A stretch of DNA of 64,000 bases from Psoroptes ovis (GCA_002943765.1 PQWQ01000010.1:1366501-1430500), one strand, 5' to 3'; counted from the first letter of the stretch, positions 26,914 through 39,387 are shown. Notes: generated by a model from the sequence alone, not told the origin. Numbers and translations: made by a program.

Positions 26914-29267
26914 TTATTGATTATTATTATTATTATTATCTTTTTGTTGTTGTGATTGTTGAATCATTTGATAAATTGATTGAAATTGTGGATTACTAAA
27001 TAATGATCGTGCATTGGTTGTCGTTGTTGAATTCGATTGTTGTTGTTGTTGTTGCTGCTGCTGTTGTTGATAAACAACACGATGTGATGCTTGTTGTTGT
27101 TGTTGTTGCTGATTATTACCATAAGATGCTGTATCGATTCTCGATGATGGTTGTTGCTGTTGATTAATCATGGTTTCATTCATTACAATTGAATGATCTG
27201 CTGATGATGCAGATGGCATCATTGTTTCAATCATATTTGAATCGTCTGCGCTATTATCGAGTTGCTGTAATGTTGATGTTTGTGTTGATGTCGGTACTTG
27301 TGGTGCTTTGACAATTTCAGCCATTTGCATCGAGTCCCATCCACCTAAATCTTGATTCGATTCAACTTGTGATACTGGCGATGCTTGTGATGGTGGTAAT
27401 GGCGGTAATTGTACATTTCTAATGGGTTGATATTCTTGTCCAACATATTGATAATTAGTGGCCAATGTGACTGGTTTTGCTGGAAACAATACTCGATTAG
27501 TTGTCGGTGTTTGCTGTCGCTCAGTGTCGATCCAAAATTGTAAAGCTCCTGTTTGCTGTGGCAAACTAAATGTACCGCTTAACAATCGAGTATTTGACGA
27601 TACAGGTTCCGAAGACGATGATGATGCGGATGATGACCATACAGCTGCGTTATTGTTGACTGGCAATTGTTGATTTGAGTTCTGAATTTGAATCTGTGTT
27701 GATGCTGCGGATGATAATGGTTTCACTGGAACTGTGTTAACATACTGAGTAGTAATATAACCTGGAACAACCGATGCTGAAGAAGTGGATGGAACTGAGG
27801 ACGGTTGTGCATAAACATAGACTGGTTTCTGCTGTTGTTGTTGCTGTTGAGTAATAACATTAGTTGTAGTTGTTCCATAATAATTTAATGGTTTTTCTGT
27901 TTCTTCTATCGATTCACCAGAATGTTGATATTGTTGCGATTTAGTTTTGAACCATTGTAAAGGCAAATGTATTTGATTGGGCGATACAGGTAGCCAGGAA
28001 AGAAATGGAATCTTGAATGAACTGCTGCTGCCACCATTCAAATTATTGTAAGACGATGTAGTAATACGATGTTTTCCTGATTTGCCTACGGTTCCTTTTA
28101 TTGATCCAATCTATGGGCGATATTTGAAGTTTTCAAAAATTACATTTGGTCATTTTAACATTGTATTTACCTGGCCAGTAGTTAATGTTTGCGGATGTTG
28201 AACAGATGAATCTTGATAATATGCCTCCAATATGACTGGTTGCTGTTGACTATTCAACTTATTCACTGGTGATACATAAATCCAATCATTCGATGAAATT
28301 TTTTGAGGTTGATTTGATGATAATAATTGTTGTTGTTGTTGCTGCTGCTGCGATGATGATGATGACGATTGTACAGATACTGTCGAAGTATCTTGGAGTT
28401 GATTGTTAGCATTGTATTGTGTATGTTCAACAACATTCGATACTGTTGGTGTTTGTGCAACGGATGAAGTTGAGGCCGTTAAAGATGCTGCTGATGATTG
28501 TACTGGTTTCTGTATGATGAAATATTGATTTTGATCTAAATTCGGTACGGTCAAATATTTTGTTGAATATGTAGTTGTTAGTCCTGGTTGTTGTTGTTGT
28601 TGTTGTTGTTTCTTAAATTTTGCGACAGATGATAATCGTTTCGAATCTTATTTAAAATAAATTGTGATTGGAAAGTGTTTTACGAATAAATTATCGAAAT
28701 GGAGTACATACCGAATAAATTGGCTGGATTAAATAAATATGAAGTAATTGGAACTGTTGATTGTTCATTTGATACAGCCGAAAATGATGATTGTTCTGCC
28801 GGGATCACTTGTTCATTTGTCGATTGGGGCAGCTGTGATGATTGATATGATGCTTCTGATTGATAATTAACATTATTCACACTGTTATAAGCTCCTGCTT
28901 GACCATCTACATTCACATAACCATAATTTGATGATGGAATTTGTTGTTGTGTTGCTTTCAATGATAATACATCTGAACCAAGTAAATTTGATTGTAATGT
29001 TACACCAGAATTCACTGATGATGATGATGATGTCAGTGATGACGAAGATGATGGAATCAAATCTGTCGAATCAATACCATTGCCTATAGTGTATGGACGT
29101 ACAATTATTTCCGATAATGGTCCTTGAATTTGCTGTTGATATGTTGTTGAAGACTCATCGGATGATTTACCGAAAATCAATGAAAATGGCCAGAAAACTC
29201 CTTCGGATCCATTTGGATAAGTGATTGTAAGTAATAAGATGATTGAAAATAATTTAAATTCTTTCAT
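26914..29267 (-). CDS. secreted Gln/Ser-rich low-complexity protein, unidentified
   Basis: Three exons, 28712-29267, 28171-28646 and 26914-28110, join in phase and encode 742 residues. The N terminus is a clear signal peptide: a short basic start, a hydrophobic core FSIILLLTITY, then likely cleavage near GSEG. After it come a short Trp/Phe patch (VFWPFSLIFGKSSDE) and long Ser, Thr and Gln-rich sequence with poly-Gln and NQQ runs. A second aromatic patch, FLSWLPVSPNQIHLPLQWF, starts exon 3. There are few cysteines and no recognised domain. It is probably extracellular, perhaps a structural or cuticle/silk-like matrix protein; that role is inference from composition only. It is convergent with the USP gene (202 bases between stops) and divergent from the cyclophilin gene. 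Confidence 0.8.
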
Positions 29268-30648
29268 TTTTTTTATATCTTTGTTCTTTGGAAATTACGT
29301 TTCGAAAAAAAATTTGATTCTTTACAATTCAATGTTCACTTTACAAATGACCAAATATTTAATAATTGCACAGATATTTTAAGCTTTCGGAATGAAAAAA
29401 AATACAGTTCTTTTGACTTTTTTTTTCACCAAAAAATTTTCTCACAGACATTTTGACCGATGACGGTCAAAGATGATGATGATGTCGACGACCCTAGATA
29501 ATAATAATAACGATAATCATAAAGGAAAACAAATTCAATTCTGATGGCCAAGGTCATTTCGAATATGTTAAAAGGTCATCATCATAACCATTAGATAACC
29601 AATGGTTACAGGTGTGTGCATGCTGCCCTAGCATTTTTATGATGATAAATGTAAATTACAATTATTTTTGATCAAATTAGAACCGTTGATTTCATCAGGG
29701 TCTTGTCTTGTATACATTGAAATTGATAATGGAAAATCAAATTTCAATTTTTTTTTTTTTTTTTTTTGAAAAATGACCAACCATTTTTGGCCCTTCGGGC
29801 TAAATATACTTTGGGTCATCGTCATCATTTGAGTGATGATTTTTTGACTTCTCTTTTTTGGTCCTTTGTCTCATTCCATTCAAAGGTCAACCATGACCAA
29901 TTATTTCAGAAAAAATTTCGCGTTCCATTATTCATTCAATCATTTGAAATTAACGGTCATTGACCATAGGTCATTGATTGATCTGAAAAATTTATGATTA
30001 TCTTTTATGAAATGGTCATCATCATCATACATTTATCGGTGAATCAAAGAATTTTTCCATTAATTGAATGGAATTTTTTCATTTTCGTTCGTCTTCGTTC
30101 AAAGATAATAATGATTGAATGATTTTTTGTTTCGTATTTTGTACATTAAAAATCATTTCAAATCTAATAAAAATTCCAATCACAAATTTCCTGGCTTATT
30201 TTTTTTGCCAGAAAAAATTTATAAAATTTTCCAATCATAACGCATGCTCTTCAAAATTTCACATGTGACTTGTCTGAGATTTGATTAATTTTGTGAAAAA
30301 TATCACTGAATTTTGAATCCAATTAATTCATTTTTTTTTCAAAATCAAAGTTATTAAAGAAACAAAAAGTAAGTTTAGGATTTATTTTAGAATAATGATT
30401 AGACTTTTAAAATATATGACCCAAAAGTCCCTTAATTAGCATTGATTTATTATTAAAATTTAAAGAAAAATTGCTTGATCTAATGAGTGAAATGACTTCT
30501 ACAATTGTTCTTGTTGGTAATTTGATGATTGATGAATGAGTCATTAATCAAGAAAATCAATGATTCAATAAAATAATTAGTTATTTATTAACAAATTAAA
30601 TTTTATAAATAATCAAATTCATTTAATTTTTTATGATCTAATTTCTTT
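29268..30648. other. intergenic region between divergent secreted protein and cyclophilin genes
   Basis: About 1.4 kb holds the promoters and leaders of both neighbours. Several copies of the pentamer AGGTC or its complement cluster at about 29465-29970, notably GGTCATTGACCATAGGTCATTG near 29955, which resembles arthropod nuclear-receptor half sites (AGGTCA). No gene is supported. Confidence 0.5.
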
Positions 30649-30681
30649 ATGGCTAACCAACTTTCATTTCTCCAACAATAG
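30649..30681 (+). promoter_or_regulatory. upstream ORF abutting the cyclophilin start
   Basis: A 10-codon ORF (ATG at 30649, peptide MANQLSFLQQ) ends in TAG at 30679-30681, immediately followed by the ATG of the long cyclophilin form, in the same frame. Such a stop-start junction could tune initiation between the long and the internal start. It matters only if the transcript begins upstream of 30649, which is not known. Confidence 0.45.
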
Positions 30682-32691
30682 ATGGTGATGATGAGAAACA
30701 TTTCAAATTTTTTCGGTCGAACCATAAATGGTATGATTACGACCGCCACCACCAGCACCACCGCCACTACTGCTATCAAAAGTGCCAATACATCATCTTC
30801 ATCATTATTAATGCCTATTCGTCATCGTTCATTTATAATATCGAAACAAGATTATATTAAAAATAATGATAACATTAAAGCTACCACCATTACTAATACT
30901 AGCCGTACTAATGCTACTACTACCAACAACAACATTAAAAATCAATATGGTCATCAAATGAAAATTCAAACGACAGCTAATAATCATCATCAAAAGCAAA
31001 CCAATTTAACAGCAATCGATTCAAATACGAACCACTACTGCCGGGCTAATGGTAATCGTTTGACAGCACAACAAAGTTCAATTTTTCCCTCTTTATCACC
31101 ACCACCACAACCACTATCGCTGTTGTTGTCGGTGAATAATGAAATAAATACATTCGGCAAACCAATAATTGAAAAACGTTGGTTTCATAACAATCATTAT
31201 TATTACCATCAACATCAGCCACCACAGCATTTAAATTGTTCGCCATTATTAATATCGAATCGATCTTATTCTACTCTTTTCAATAATTGCAATCAATATT
31301 CAACATTTTCCAGTTTAATTAATAACGACAGTAAATCAAGATCATTATTAATTAATTGTATTGATTTTTCACGAAAATTTTCAACTAAAACAACAAATAA
31401 ATCTGATAACAAAATGGCACTTCCACGTGTTTTTTTCGATGTTGCCGCCGATGGTCAACCAATGGGCCGCATTGTTATGGAGGTAAGTTTTTGGATTTGT
31501 TTGATTTTTGAATTTAATTTCTCCGATTTTGAAAAAAATGCATTGTCATTGAATGTTGAAAATGCTTTAAATGTCTTGATAAGTTTCATGCAACTCTTTA
31601 CGATTTGACATCAAATTTCATTTTATTTTTAAAAGAATTTAAAATTTCATATTGAAATTTCAATGATATGAAATTTCAAGCAAAAATATCAGTGAATTAT
31701 TCACTTTAACCAGTTAAAAATGATTTATTTTTTTTCTCAGTGAAATCTTTATTTCAATTTGATTTAATTTAGTTTATCCTAAATGATTACATGATTGGCG
31801 AGGTGCGGTGTGTTTGCTTGTTTGTTTGAGTGCATTGATATTGCTTGATTGCTGCTATATATGTACGAATGTCTGTGCTTGTTTATTTATTTACGTTGAA
31901 ATTTCTAGAAATTTTCATTATCAAGTTTGCCAATAATAATCATGATGATGCCATGCTTTATTTCTTAATATTTTCGGCTATCAAACTAATGCATCAACTT
32001 GTTTAATGCAATTATATGAATGATTTGATACTAAAGAGGCATGGTTTAACTTGGTTACCGGTCTTGTTTTTAAGCATGTTTTGAATGAGTGAATGATTGA
32101 TTGCCAGTAGATGTCACTGGCAAAGATGATGGGAGTTTTTTATGTTGGAATTTGATCATGATTTATTAATTTAAATTTATTTTTCTTGAATAATTAGCTT
32201 CGTAGCGATGTAGTACCGAAAACGGCTGAAAATTTCCGTGCACTTTGTACCGGAGAAAAAGGATTCGGTTTTAAATCATCAACATTTCATCGTATTATTC
32301 CAAATTTTATGATTCAAGGTGGTGATTTTACCAATCACAATGGTACTGGTGGTAAATCGATTTATGGTAATAAATTTGCTGATGAAAATTTTTCATTACA
32401 ACATACTGGACCTGGTATTTTGTCTATGGCCAATGCTGGTTAGTATTGAATTTTTATTGATCAATAATTCGATCTAATGTTTGTTTCATTCCAAAAATTT
32501 CTAAAGGTCCAAACACCAACGGTTCACAATTTTTCATTACAACAGTAAAAACATCATGGTTAGATGGTAAACATGTTGTATTTGGTTCCGTTGTTGAAGG
32601 AATGGATATTGTTAAAAAAATTGAAAGTTATGGTTCACAATCGGGTAAACCATCGAAAAAGATTACTATTGCTGATTGTGGTCAACTTTGA
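30682..32691 (+). CDS. cyclophilin-type peptidyl-prolyl isomerase with long N-terminal extension
   Basis: Exons 30682-31482, 32198-32438 and 32507-32691 join in phase and give 408 residues. The last 164 residues, from Met245 at 31414, are a complete cyclophilin A/D domain with FHRIIPNFMIQGGDF (catalytic Arg), GTGGKSIYG, MANAGPNTNGSQFF and SWLDGKHVVFG; it ends in ADCGQL. It catalyses proline cis-trans isomerisation; mite group 29 allergens belong to this family. The first 244 residues are Ser/Thr/Asn/His-rich. They start with a basic, acid-free MVMMRNISNFFGRTINGM and end with RKFSTKT, like a mitochondrial presequence. The internal ATG sits in ACAAAATGG, a good context, while the first ATG follows a uORF. 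The gene may therefore give both a mitochondrial and a cytosolic form, which is inference. AATAAA at 32991 may be the poly(A) signal. Confidence 0.93.
31483..32197 (+). other. intron 1 of the cyclophilin gene
   Basis: This 715-base intron runs from GTAAGT to TTAG within the cyclophilin domain, after MGRIVME. It is AT-rich and no embedded gene is seen. Confidence 0.85.
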
Positions 32692-33446
32692 GAAGCTGAA
32701 TTTGAAATGGATTTTTGATTTTGCTTGAACAAACAAATACACACAAAAATTAGAGTAAATTTCTTTTTAAAACAGATACAATTCAACAATTACCACAATA
32801 ATTATCACATGAAATACTTATTTTCCAAAATTAAAAAAATTTATGAAAATATCTTTGTTAAATTACTCAAACTTCACCATTAAACACACCAACACTTGAA
32901 TTATAACCTCAAAATTTCAATTTCAATCTGGAAAAACTGATCAAAATTTGAATTCTTAGCTTAAAATTATTATTAAATGAATTATCTTTGAATAAAAATT
33001 GATTTTTTTTTTTTGAAAATTCAAAAGAATTAATTAAAAATTTGAGTGTTTAAAGGTTTAATTGTTGAAGGTTAAGAAATTTAAATGATCAACTGATTCG
33101 GCTCAGTAAAGGTTTGAAGGTTTACCAAAGAGGTTTGTGTACATTTTTTTTTTGCATTTTCATTTCAGCTTTTTTTTCAAATGATGATGTTGCATTGCAT
33201 CGATGTTTTGTTTTTGTGGTAAAATATACGAAAAATAACAACTTTGAACGAATTAATTTGAATAATTTGAATCGATTATCATCTGGAACTCAGTTTTATT
33301 CATCTTGAATTGTTCATAATTTTGAAAATCTAATTGAATTCGTTCCATCGAAGACGTCATCAATTTTAATTACCCTTTTATTTATTTTATTTGGTTAAAT
33401 CTTTGATTCGATTAAATTTAATACGATCCCTTAAATAACATTGATC
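32692..33446. other. 3' UTR of cyclophilin and leader of Derlin-1
   Basis: The two flanking genes are tandem on +. AATAAA at 32991-32996 is the likely end of the cyclophilin transcript. The remainder should contain the Derlin promoter. An ORF at 33114-33308 has no protein-like features. Confidence 0.6.
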
Positions 33447-34422
33447 ATGTCTGAAATAAGAAATTGGTTCATGTCGATACCGGTCATAACACGTTATTGG
33501 TTTGGTTTATCAATAGCATTACCAATTTTAGGTAGATTTGGTATACTAAATCCATATCATATGTTTATGACTTATGATGCATTTAGACGTTTAGAGGTTT
33601 GTTTTTAACTGTTTACATTTTTGATGGTGATTCTTATTAAATTTTTTTCTATTAATTTTCAGTTATGGCGTCCATTCACCGGTACATTCTATTATCCTAT
33701 CGGTCCTGGTACTGGTTTTCATTATTTAATGAATTTATATTTCCTTTATCAATATTCAAAAAATTTGGAAACAAATGAATTCGTTGGTAGACCAGCTGAT
33801 TATCTGTTTATGTTGATTGTGAATTGGTTTGCATTGGTCGTAAGTTTTTATCATATTTTCCTATTGATTAGTATTATTTTAATCCAAATTTCATTCCATT
33901 CTAGCTGATGGCACTGTTCATGAATATTTATCTACTAATGGATCCATTAATATTAAGTGTATTATATGTTTGGTGCCAGCTAAACAAAGATATGATTGTA
34001 ACGTTCTGGTTTGGTACCCGGTTTAAAGCACAATTTTTACCATGGGTTCTGTTAGGATTCAATATGATTCTTGGTGGAGGGTAAGTTTTTGAGGACTTGT
34101 TAGTTATTCTGAATACTAATTCCTTCCCATTCAAATTAGTGGTTACTTTGAAATCTTAGGCATCCTTACCGGTCATCTATATTATTACATAAAACATGTT
34201 TATCCAAGAGATTATGGTGGTGAATTGATTGTTACACCGAATATATTGTATAAATTCCTACCAAACTACACACCGATTCGTTCCACTGGTTTCTTTACTT
34301 TTCCAACTGCATCATCGATACGTAGTCAACGTGGTACATCCAGTGGTACCGGTGGTGGAAACAGTTCCTCATCATCTGGCTACAATTGGGGTGGTCGTGG
34401 ACAAGTTCTCGGTGGTAATTGA
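33447..34422 (+). CDS. Derlin-1, ER-associated degradation rhomboid pseudoprotease
   Basis: Exons 33447-33596, 33663-33839, 33905-34080 and 34140-34422 join in phase and give 261 residues, close to human DERL1 (251). The N terminus MSEIRNWFMSIPVITRYWF aligns with the family start. The Derlin WR motif is in LWRPFTGTFYYPIGPGTGF. Further matches are YFLYQYSKNLE, GRPADYLFML, VLYVWCQLNKDMIV, FWFGTRFKAQFLPWV and LGFNMILGG. The hydrophobic segments fit the six-helix rhomboid fold without catalytic Ser/His. Derlin-1 sits in the ER membrane and helps move misfolded proteins to the cytosol for degradation. The C-terminal tail is Ser/Gly-rich and ends with a YNWGGRGQVLGG segment. This resembles the SHP box (NWG-x-G-x-x-L-G) by which Derlins bind the p97 ATPase. 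The start is fixed by homology. AATAAA follows at 34507. Confidence 0.96.
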
Positions 34423-34794
34423 TGCATATCGTGAAACTCTAAATTAATCTGGAATCTATCGATCTTGATTCATTTGAAAAATATTCTGTTGATTTGATTT
34501 TTGTAAATAAATAAATGAAAATATTTAAATTCATTTGAAAAAATTGCCGAATGTCCTTTGTGAAAATTACACTCGAAAAAAAGGTTAACCTGTGCAAATA
34601 CAATTATGCTCAATGTAAACAAAAAATAGCTGCGCAAATTCAATCTGTCAATATTGTGAAAAATTTTCATATCAAGATTTTTAATGATTAAAATTGTCGT
34701 TTGTACAATTTTAATTAATTGATTGATTGATGAAATAATTGTGATAAAAATTTTGACAAACAAATAGGAAAAACATCAAAAAAATTATAGGAAA
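34423..34794. other. short spacer between Derlin-1 and the next gene
   Basis: This holds the Derlin-1 3' end (AATAAA at 34507) and the putative leader of the downstream Ser/Asn-rich gene on the same strand. Nothing else is seen. Confidence 0.6.
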
Positions 34795-36341
34795 ATGTTT
34801 TTTGAATTTGAAACAAATTCAAATCAATCACCCAGAGATTTGTCAACGTCAACAATGTCAAAATCTGTTTCAACAACGCCAAATCAAATGGCCAAAAAAT
34901 CACCTGCAATCTCACCATTGGCTATCGATTCATCATCATCAATTTTATCGAATTACATATCATCAACAACAACACCGACATCAACATCAAGACATCGTAG
35001 ATATTCAATGCATTCATTTATGACACAAAGTGAACCTCATTCTATTAATGTAATGGAAACATTGCGTGAAAGTAATGGTAAAAATATCATTGGAAATAGT
35101 AATTGTGATCTAGCTTTGATTACCAAAAAGAAATTATTGCAATTGAATGCCAATAATAATCAAAATAATTCATCAATATCATCATCATCATCATCTGGTA
35201 ATTCAAATATTGAACAATCATCTTATTCATTGAAATTAAAATCAGATGATGAAGGATTCATTGAACCAGATGTAAAATTGAATCAAACATTCACCAAACG
35301 TAGTAATAGTGATTTAAGAAAAGAAGTATTATTGGCATCAATGCATCGTTCATTGTCAGCCAGTAGTGAAGATTTATTGTCGCTAAGTAATAATAATAAT
35401 AAATCATTCAACAATACATCTGATGCGATGGTGATAAATGATGAAATCGAATGTGATGATTATGATATGATGGATTCGATTGTTCGTGATAGATCTCCAT
35501 ACAATCAAATGTTTACATCATCAACATCAAAATCTGGAGCCATTCCAATCGATAATGAATCAAAAGTCAATTATACACCGTCTGAAACTCAAATCAATCG
35601 TAAATGTTAATTAATTGATACAATTAACGAATCACTGATTTATTTCATTTTTTTGTTTTATTTATTTCAGAACAATCTAAAACGACATTCACATCGACAA
35701 CATCTATGGCTGGTTCGAAAAATCAACATCATCATCCTCATCATCAGTCAACAGACAATCAGAATAATAATCAACAGAAACAAAATCAGCAATCGAATAA
35801 TTTGATTACGATGAATGAAACGGGTATTATGGCCATAGCAGATCGCAATTGTAATAATAATTCTTTATCATCAACTTATTATTATTACACATCAACATCG
35901 CCATCATCATCTATGTCAAACATATGTCAAACTGTACAATCATCACCATCACCAATACGAACATCATTGATGAAAAAACGAATGTATTCAACATCACCAT
36001 CGAAGCCATATTCACCTCCATTATCATTTAATCATCATTCTAATATCAATAATTCGAATAATAATCAAAAAGATTTTAATCACCGGCAACAACAACAACA
36101 ATCGATACCATTATCATCACCAGATTGGGAAAAAGCATTCAAAAGATTGAAGGTAATGCATGCAGCCGCAGTAACGTCGTCATCATCCTCTTCAACTTCA
36201 TCTGCATCATCATCATCTAACACATTGGCCACAGCAATAGCTTTTAATCAACAGCATTCACAACAACAACCACCACATCAACATGAACAATTGAATGAAT
36301 TGGCGCAAGATTTTCATCGTCTTAAAACACCATTCACTTAA
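34795..36341 (+). CDS. unidentified Ser/Asn/Gln-rich phosphoprotein-like gene
   Basis: Two exons, 34795-35599 and 35671-36341, join in phase to give 491 residues; the alternative donor six bases later would create a stop. I do not recognise the family. Visible features are Ser-rich basic sites typical of kinase targets (RHRRYSMHSF, KRSNSDLRKE, HRSLSASSED), an acidic patch EIECDDYDMMD, and SPSPIRTSLMKKRMYSTSPSKP with proline-directed sites. Near the C terminus is SPDWEKAFKRLKVMHAA, which could form a helix. Asn, Ser, Gln and His tracts separate these blocks. There is no signal peptide or membrane segment, so a cytosolic or nuclear regulatory protein is likely. The first ATG of the frame is at 34795; an upstream coding exon cannot be excluded. 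It is convergent with the next gene. Confidence 0.75.
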
Positions 36342-36621
36342 TATCTCTGTATTACTTAAGCTTTCAAAACCTTTGAATGATAAATCAATGGTTTTTTTGC
36401 ATTTAAATAATTTATAATTAAAAAAAGAAATAAAATATTTAAAAATTTTAAAATCAAATTGTTAGTTATGAATCGAAATTCAATTACAACAAAGGCTTGT
36501 ACGAGTTACCCTCAGTTAATTATAAGGCTTTTGAGTTAATTTTCAAAGGTTACACTTGTACTTGTAAATTAAGTGAATTAATCAATTAGCTTTGGTTTTC
36601 CATGCTTTTTTTTCATCATAT

Positions 36622-39387
36622 TCATCGACCAGCGGTAAGTGATTTGATTTCGAATGGACTGGATAATGGTGCAAAATCAGGAAAATCAGCTGCTCTTTGT
36701 CCATATGGTGATCGTCCGACACCACCACCACCAGTTGTTGTTGAAGTAGTACGATGGTTTGAATCATAACGATAATGATCTTTATTAGTTGAATGATAAT
36801 ATTTCCGATCAATATTATCATCATTATATTTCCATGAGTCATTTGTATTGTAAGTTCTTATTGGACTTGATGTACGTACACCATAAGAATTTTTCGGTAA
36901 ACTTGAATAACGATCATTAATCGATGTTGTCGATAATGGTGGCACTTGATCATATGTTCTTTGTGATGATTTGTCCAAATTTTCAATTTGATGATTATAA
37001 AATGAACGTGAACGTCCGACCGATGTTGTCGATGGCGCTGATTCTAATAATGGTCGATGAATGTATTCATTTGACGGTGGACCAGATGGTGGCAGCATTG
37101 GTGATACAGCTCGATCTCGAATACTCTAAAAAAAATTTAAGAAATTAAAAAATTTATGAATCAGTTAACACATATTGCAGGAAGAATTAAATTCACCTTA
37201 GTATGTTCAGCTGTTTTTTGTCGAAATCGATCAAAATCACGTTTAACATTATATTTTTCATCATCATTACGAAATGATCGTTCAAAATCTTCTTCAAATG
37301 TTTTATCTTCAACAATACGATCATTTTCCATTGCAAATTTAGATGTTTTAACTTTAGCTTGAATATAACCTTTATCTTCATTATCACCACCATAATAATA
37401 TTTAGGTTTATCTATTTTATTATTGTTGGTGACAAAACAATCTTGATCATGCATATTGAATGATGATCGTATTGATGATGATCCATGATGTTGATCACAA
37501 TCACAATCGGACATCGAAGCTTGCGTTGATGCATCATCTTTTCTAGTTGTTACCGTTGTATAATAAGGCCTCCCTTTTTTACTATCAGAACTTTTTAATG
37601 AACGCATTTTATCTGACAAACGATAAACTTCTGATGTTTCAATTATATCATCATCATTCGTATGTTGTCTTGAATGATTTTTATTCCTAGAAAAATATAA
37701 ATACATGAATTGTCTATAAAATTAAAAAAAAAGAATTACTTTGACGATTTCTTATCTTTGGTCATGCTTAATGAGCTATTAGTTCGTATAGATCGATGAT
37801 CATCATGTTGATGACCATGATTATATTCGATTTGACGTTGATGACCATCACTTTCAATCATACGTTCAGCTTGATCTTCGGGCATTTCATCATCATCATA
37901 TTCTTCATGATATTGTGTTTGTGTTGTTTCCGTATTGAGCAAACCATCTTTACCTAGCCGTGATATTTCCAAAATTTCATCACGATCATTAGTTTTTTTA
38001 CCTTTAGCAGAAAAATGTACGAGCTTTCCACGCGGTATTGCTGGAATTTCATTATCAATCGAAATTAATTTATTTGGATTTTCAACTGCCCGACGATGTA
38101 TATCTGGTCCATCTAATTCACGTAAACTTTCATCATGATATTGATAGTTTTCTTCTTTAGCTTCTTTAGTGACATTATGTGTGACAGTTTTTTCGGCAAC
38201 AATTTGATTACCAATATCTTTACGATATTTTTCCGGCACATCACTATCGCCTAACATACGATGTTTAGTATCTTCTTGTTCATCACTTTTTTGATCTTCC
38301 GTTGTTTTTGTTGTTACTTGTGGTCCACTATCAGCAATCACTTTACCATCTTCCATAATGATTTGCCGCTGGACACGTGTTTCAACTTGTTTCGTCTTAT
38401 GATTTATACGTCTTTTGGTTGTTGTCCATTCTTCTTGTGTACCTGGTGGTGGTATTACACCTGAATTTATATCATACTATCAGAAAATAGACAGAAAAGA
38501 AATTCATAATTAAATCATTGAAATAATAATCATTCATTAACACGCACACTCATACACAAATAAGTGATTGTTTCAAAGAAAAATTTCAAAAGAAAAATAA
38601 GAAATTGATGAAGAAATCATCATCAACAATTAGCCATTTAAATTAAATTTGAAAAACGATTTGAAACACACAAACACACAGATAGACATTAATTATACAC
38701 GCAACATCTTTGTTGAAATTTTTGAAAAAATTCAAAGATTTATTTGTTTATTTCTATTTATCAAAGGTATTCATGAATTCATTTCATTTCACTTTGTTTG
38801 TTCGATCCTTAAATGGACATCATCCTTAAACTAAATTTAAATGATGAATTTAGAAATTAATGATTGCAGAGAAATCATCATCACAGAGAGACAGAAATGA
38901 AGAATAATTGTTACTGTTGAGCAATTTGAATTTGTCAGTTGAATTTTTCAATTGAATTTTTGCAGCCCAAAAACATACAAATAAATGAATGAATACAATG
39001 GCAATATGTTTATTCAGTGTATGTTTCGACCAATTATGGTATTGAAAAAATACTATGAACTCCATCAAACTAAATGAAAGCTAATTAACTATTTGATTTC
39101 TTCTTCTATTTGAAATCAATCAAAATCAATTTATGTAATGTTTAATGAACTTATTGTTAAAGAAAATCATGGAAAAATATTCAAACTTTTAATTTGAATA
39201 ATTCAAATCAAATCCTCGAAAAGCTTACCGGAACTACGGTCGTTGTTTTTTTCGTTACAACTTTACGATTTGGATTATCATTATCGATTCGATCTTGATC
39301 GATCGTCGATGATGTTGTTGATCGATGATGTTGACGGTGATCTAATGATGATGAATATGAACGTTCATATGATTCACGTTCGGTCAT
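36622..39387 (-). CDS. unidentified disordered charged protein, four exons
   Basis: Exons 39229-39387, 37740-38476, 37197-37686 and 36622-37125 join in phase and encode 629 residues. The sequence is hydrophilic throughout, with no signal peptide or membrane span. It begins MTERESYERSYSSS and carries Lys/Thr runs (VVTKKTTTVVP). An ordered-looking stretch, IPPPGTQEEWTTTKRR, then RQIIMEDGKVIADSGPQVTT, is the part most likely to be conserved. Arg/Ser/Tyr-rich sequence follows, with several proline-directed Ser sites and a Gly run before the end DFAPLSSPFEIKSLTAGR. I do not recognise the family; a cytoskeletal or scaffold role is conceivable but unsupported. The first intron is 752 bases. The start ATG is preceded by TTTT and lies at the upstream limit of the frame. 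Confidence 0.78.

Noticed and set aside
27458..27673. 71-codon plus-strand frame with several Cys
   Set aside because: Antisense to the well-supported secreted protein exon; the Cys arise from complement of GCA/ACA codons.
31046..31246. 66-codon minus-strand frame
   Set aside because: Antisense shadow of the cyclophilin extension.
35600..35605. Alternative donor six bases downstream (GTTAAT at 35606) in the Ser/Asn-rich gene
   Set aside because: It is in phase with the acceptor at 35671 but creates an in-frame TAA at the junction.
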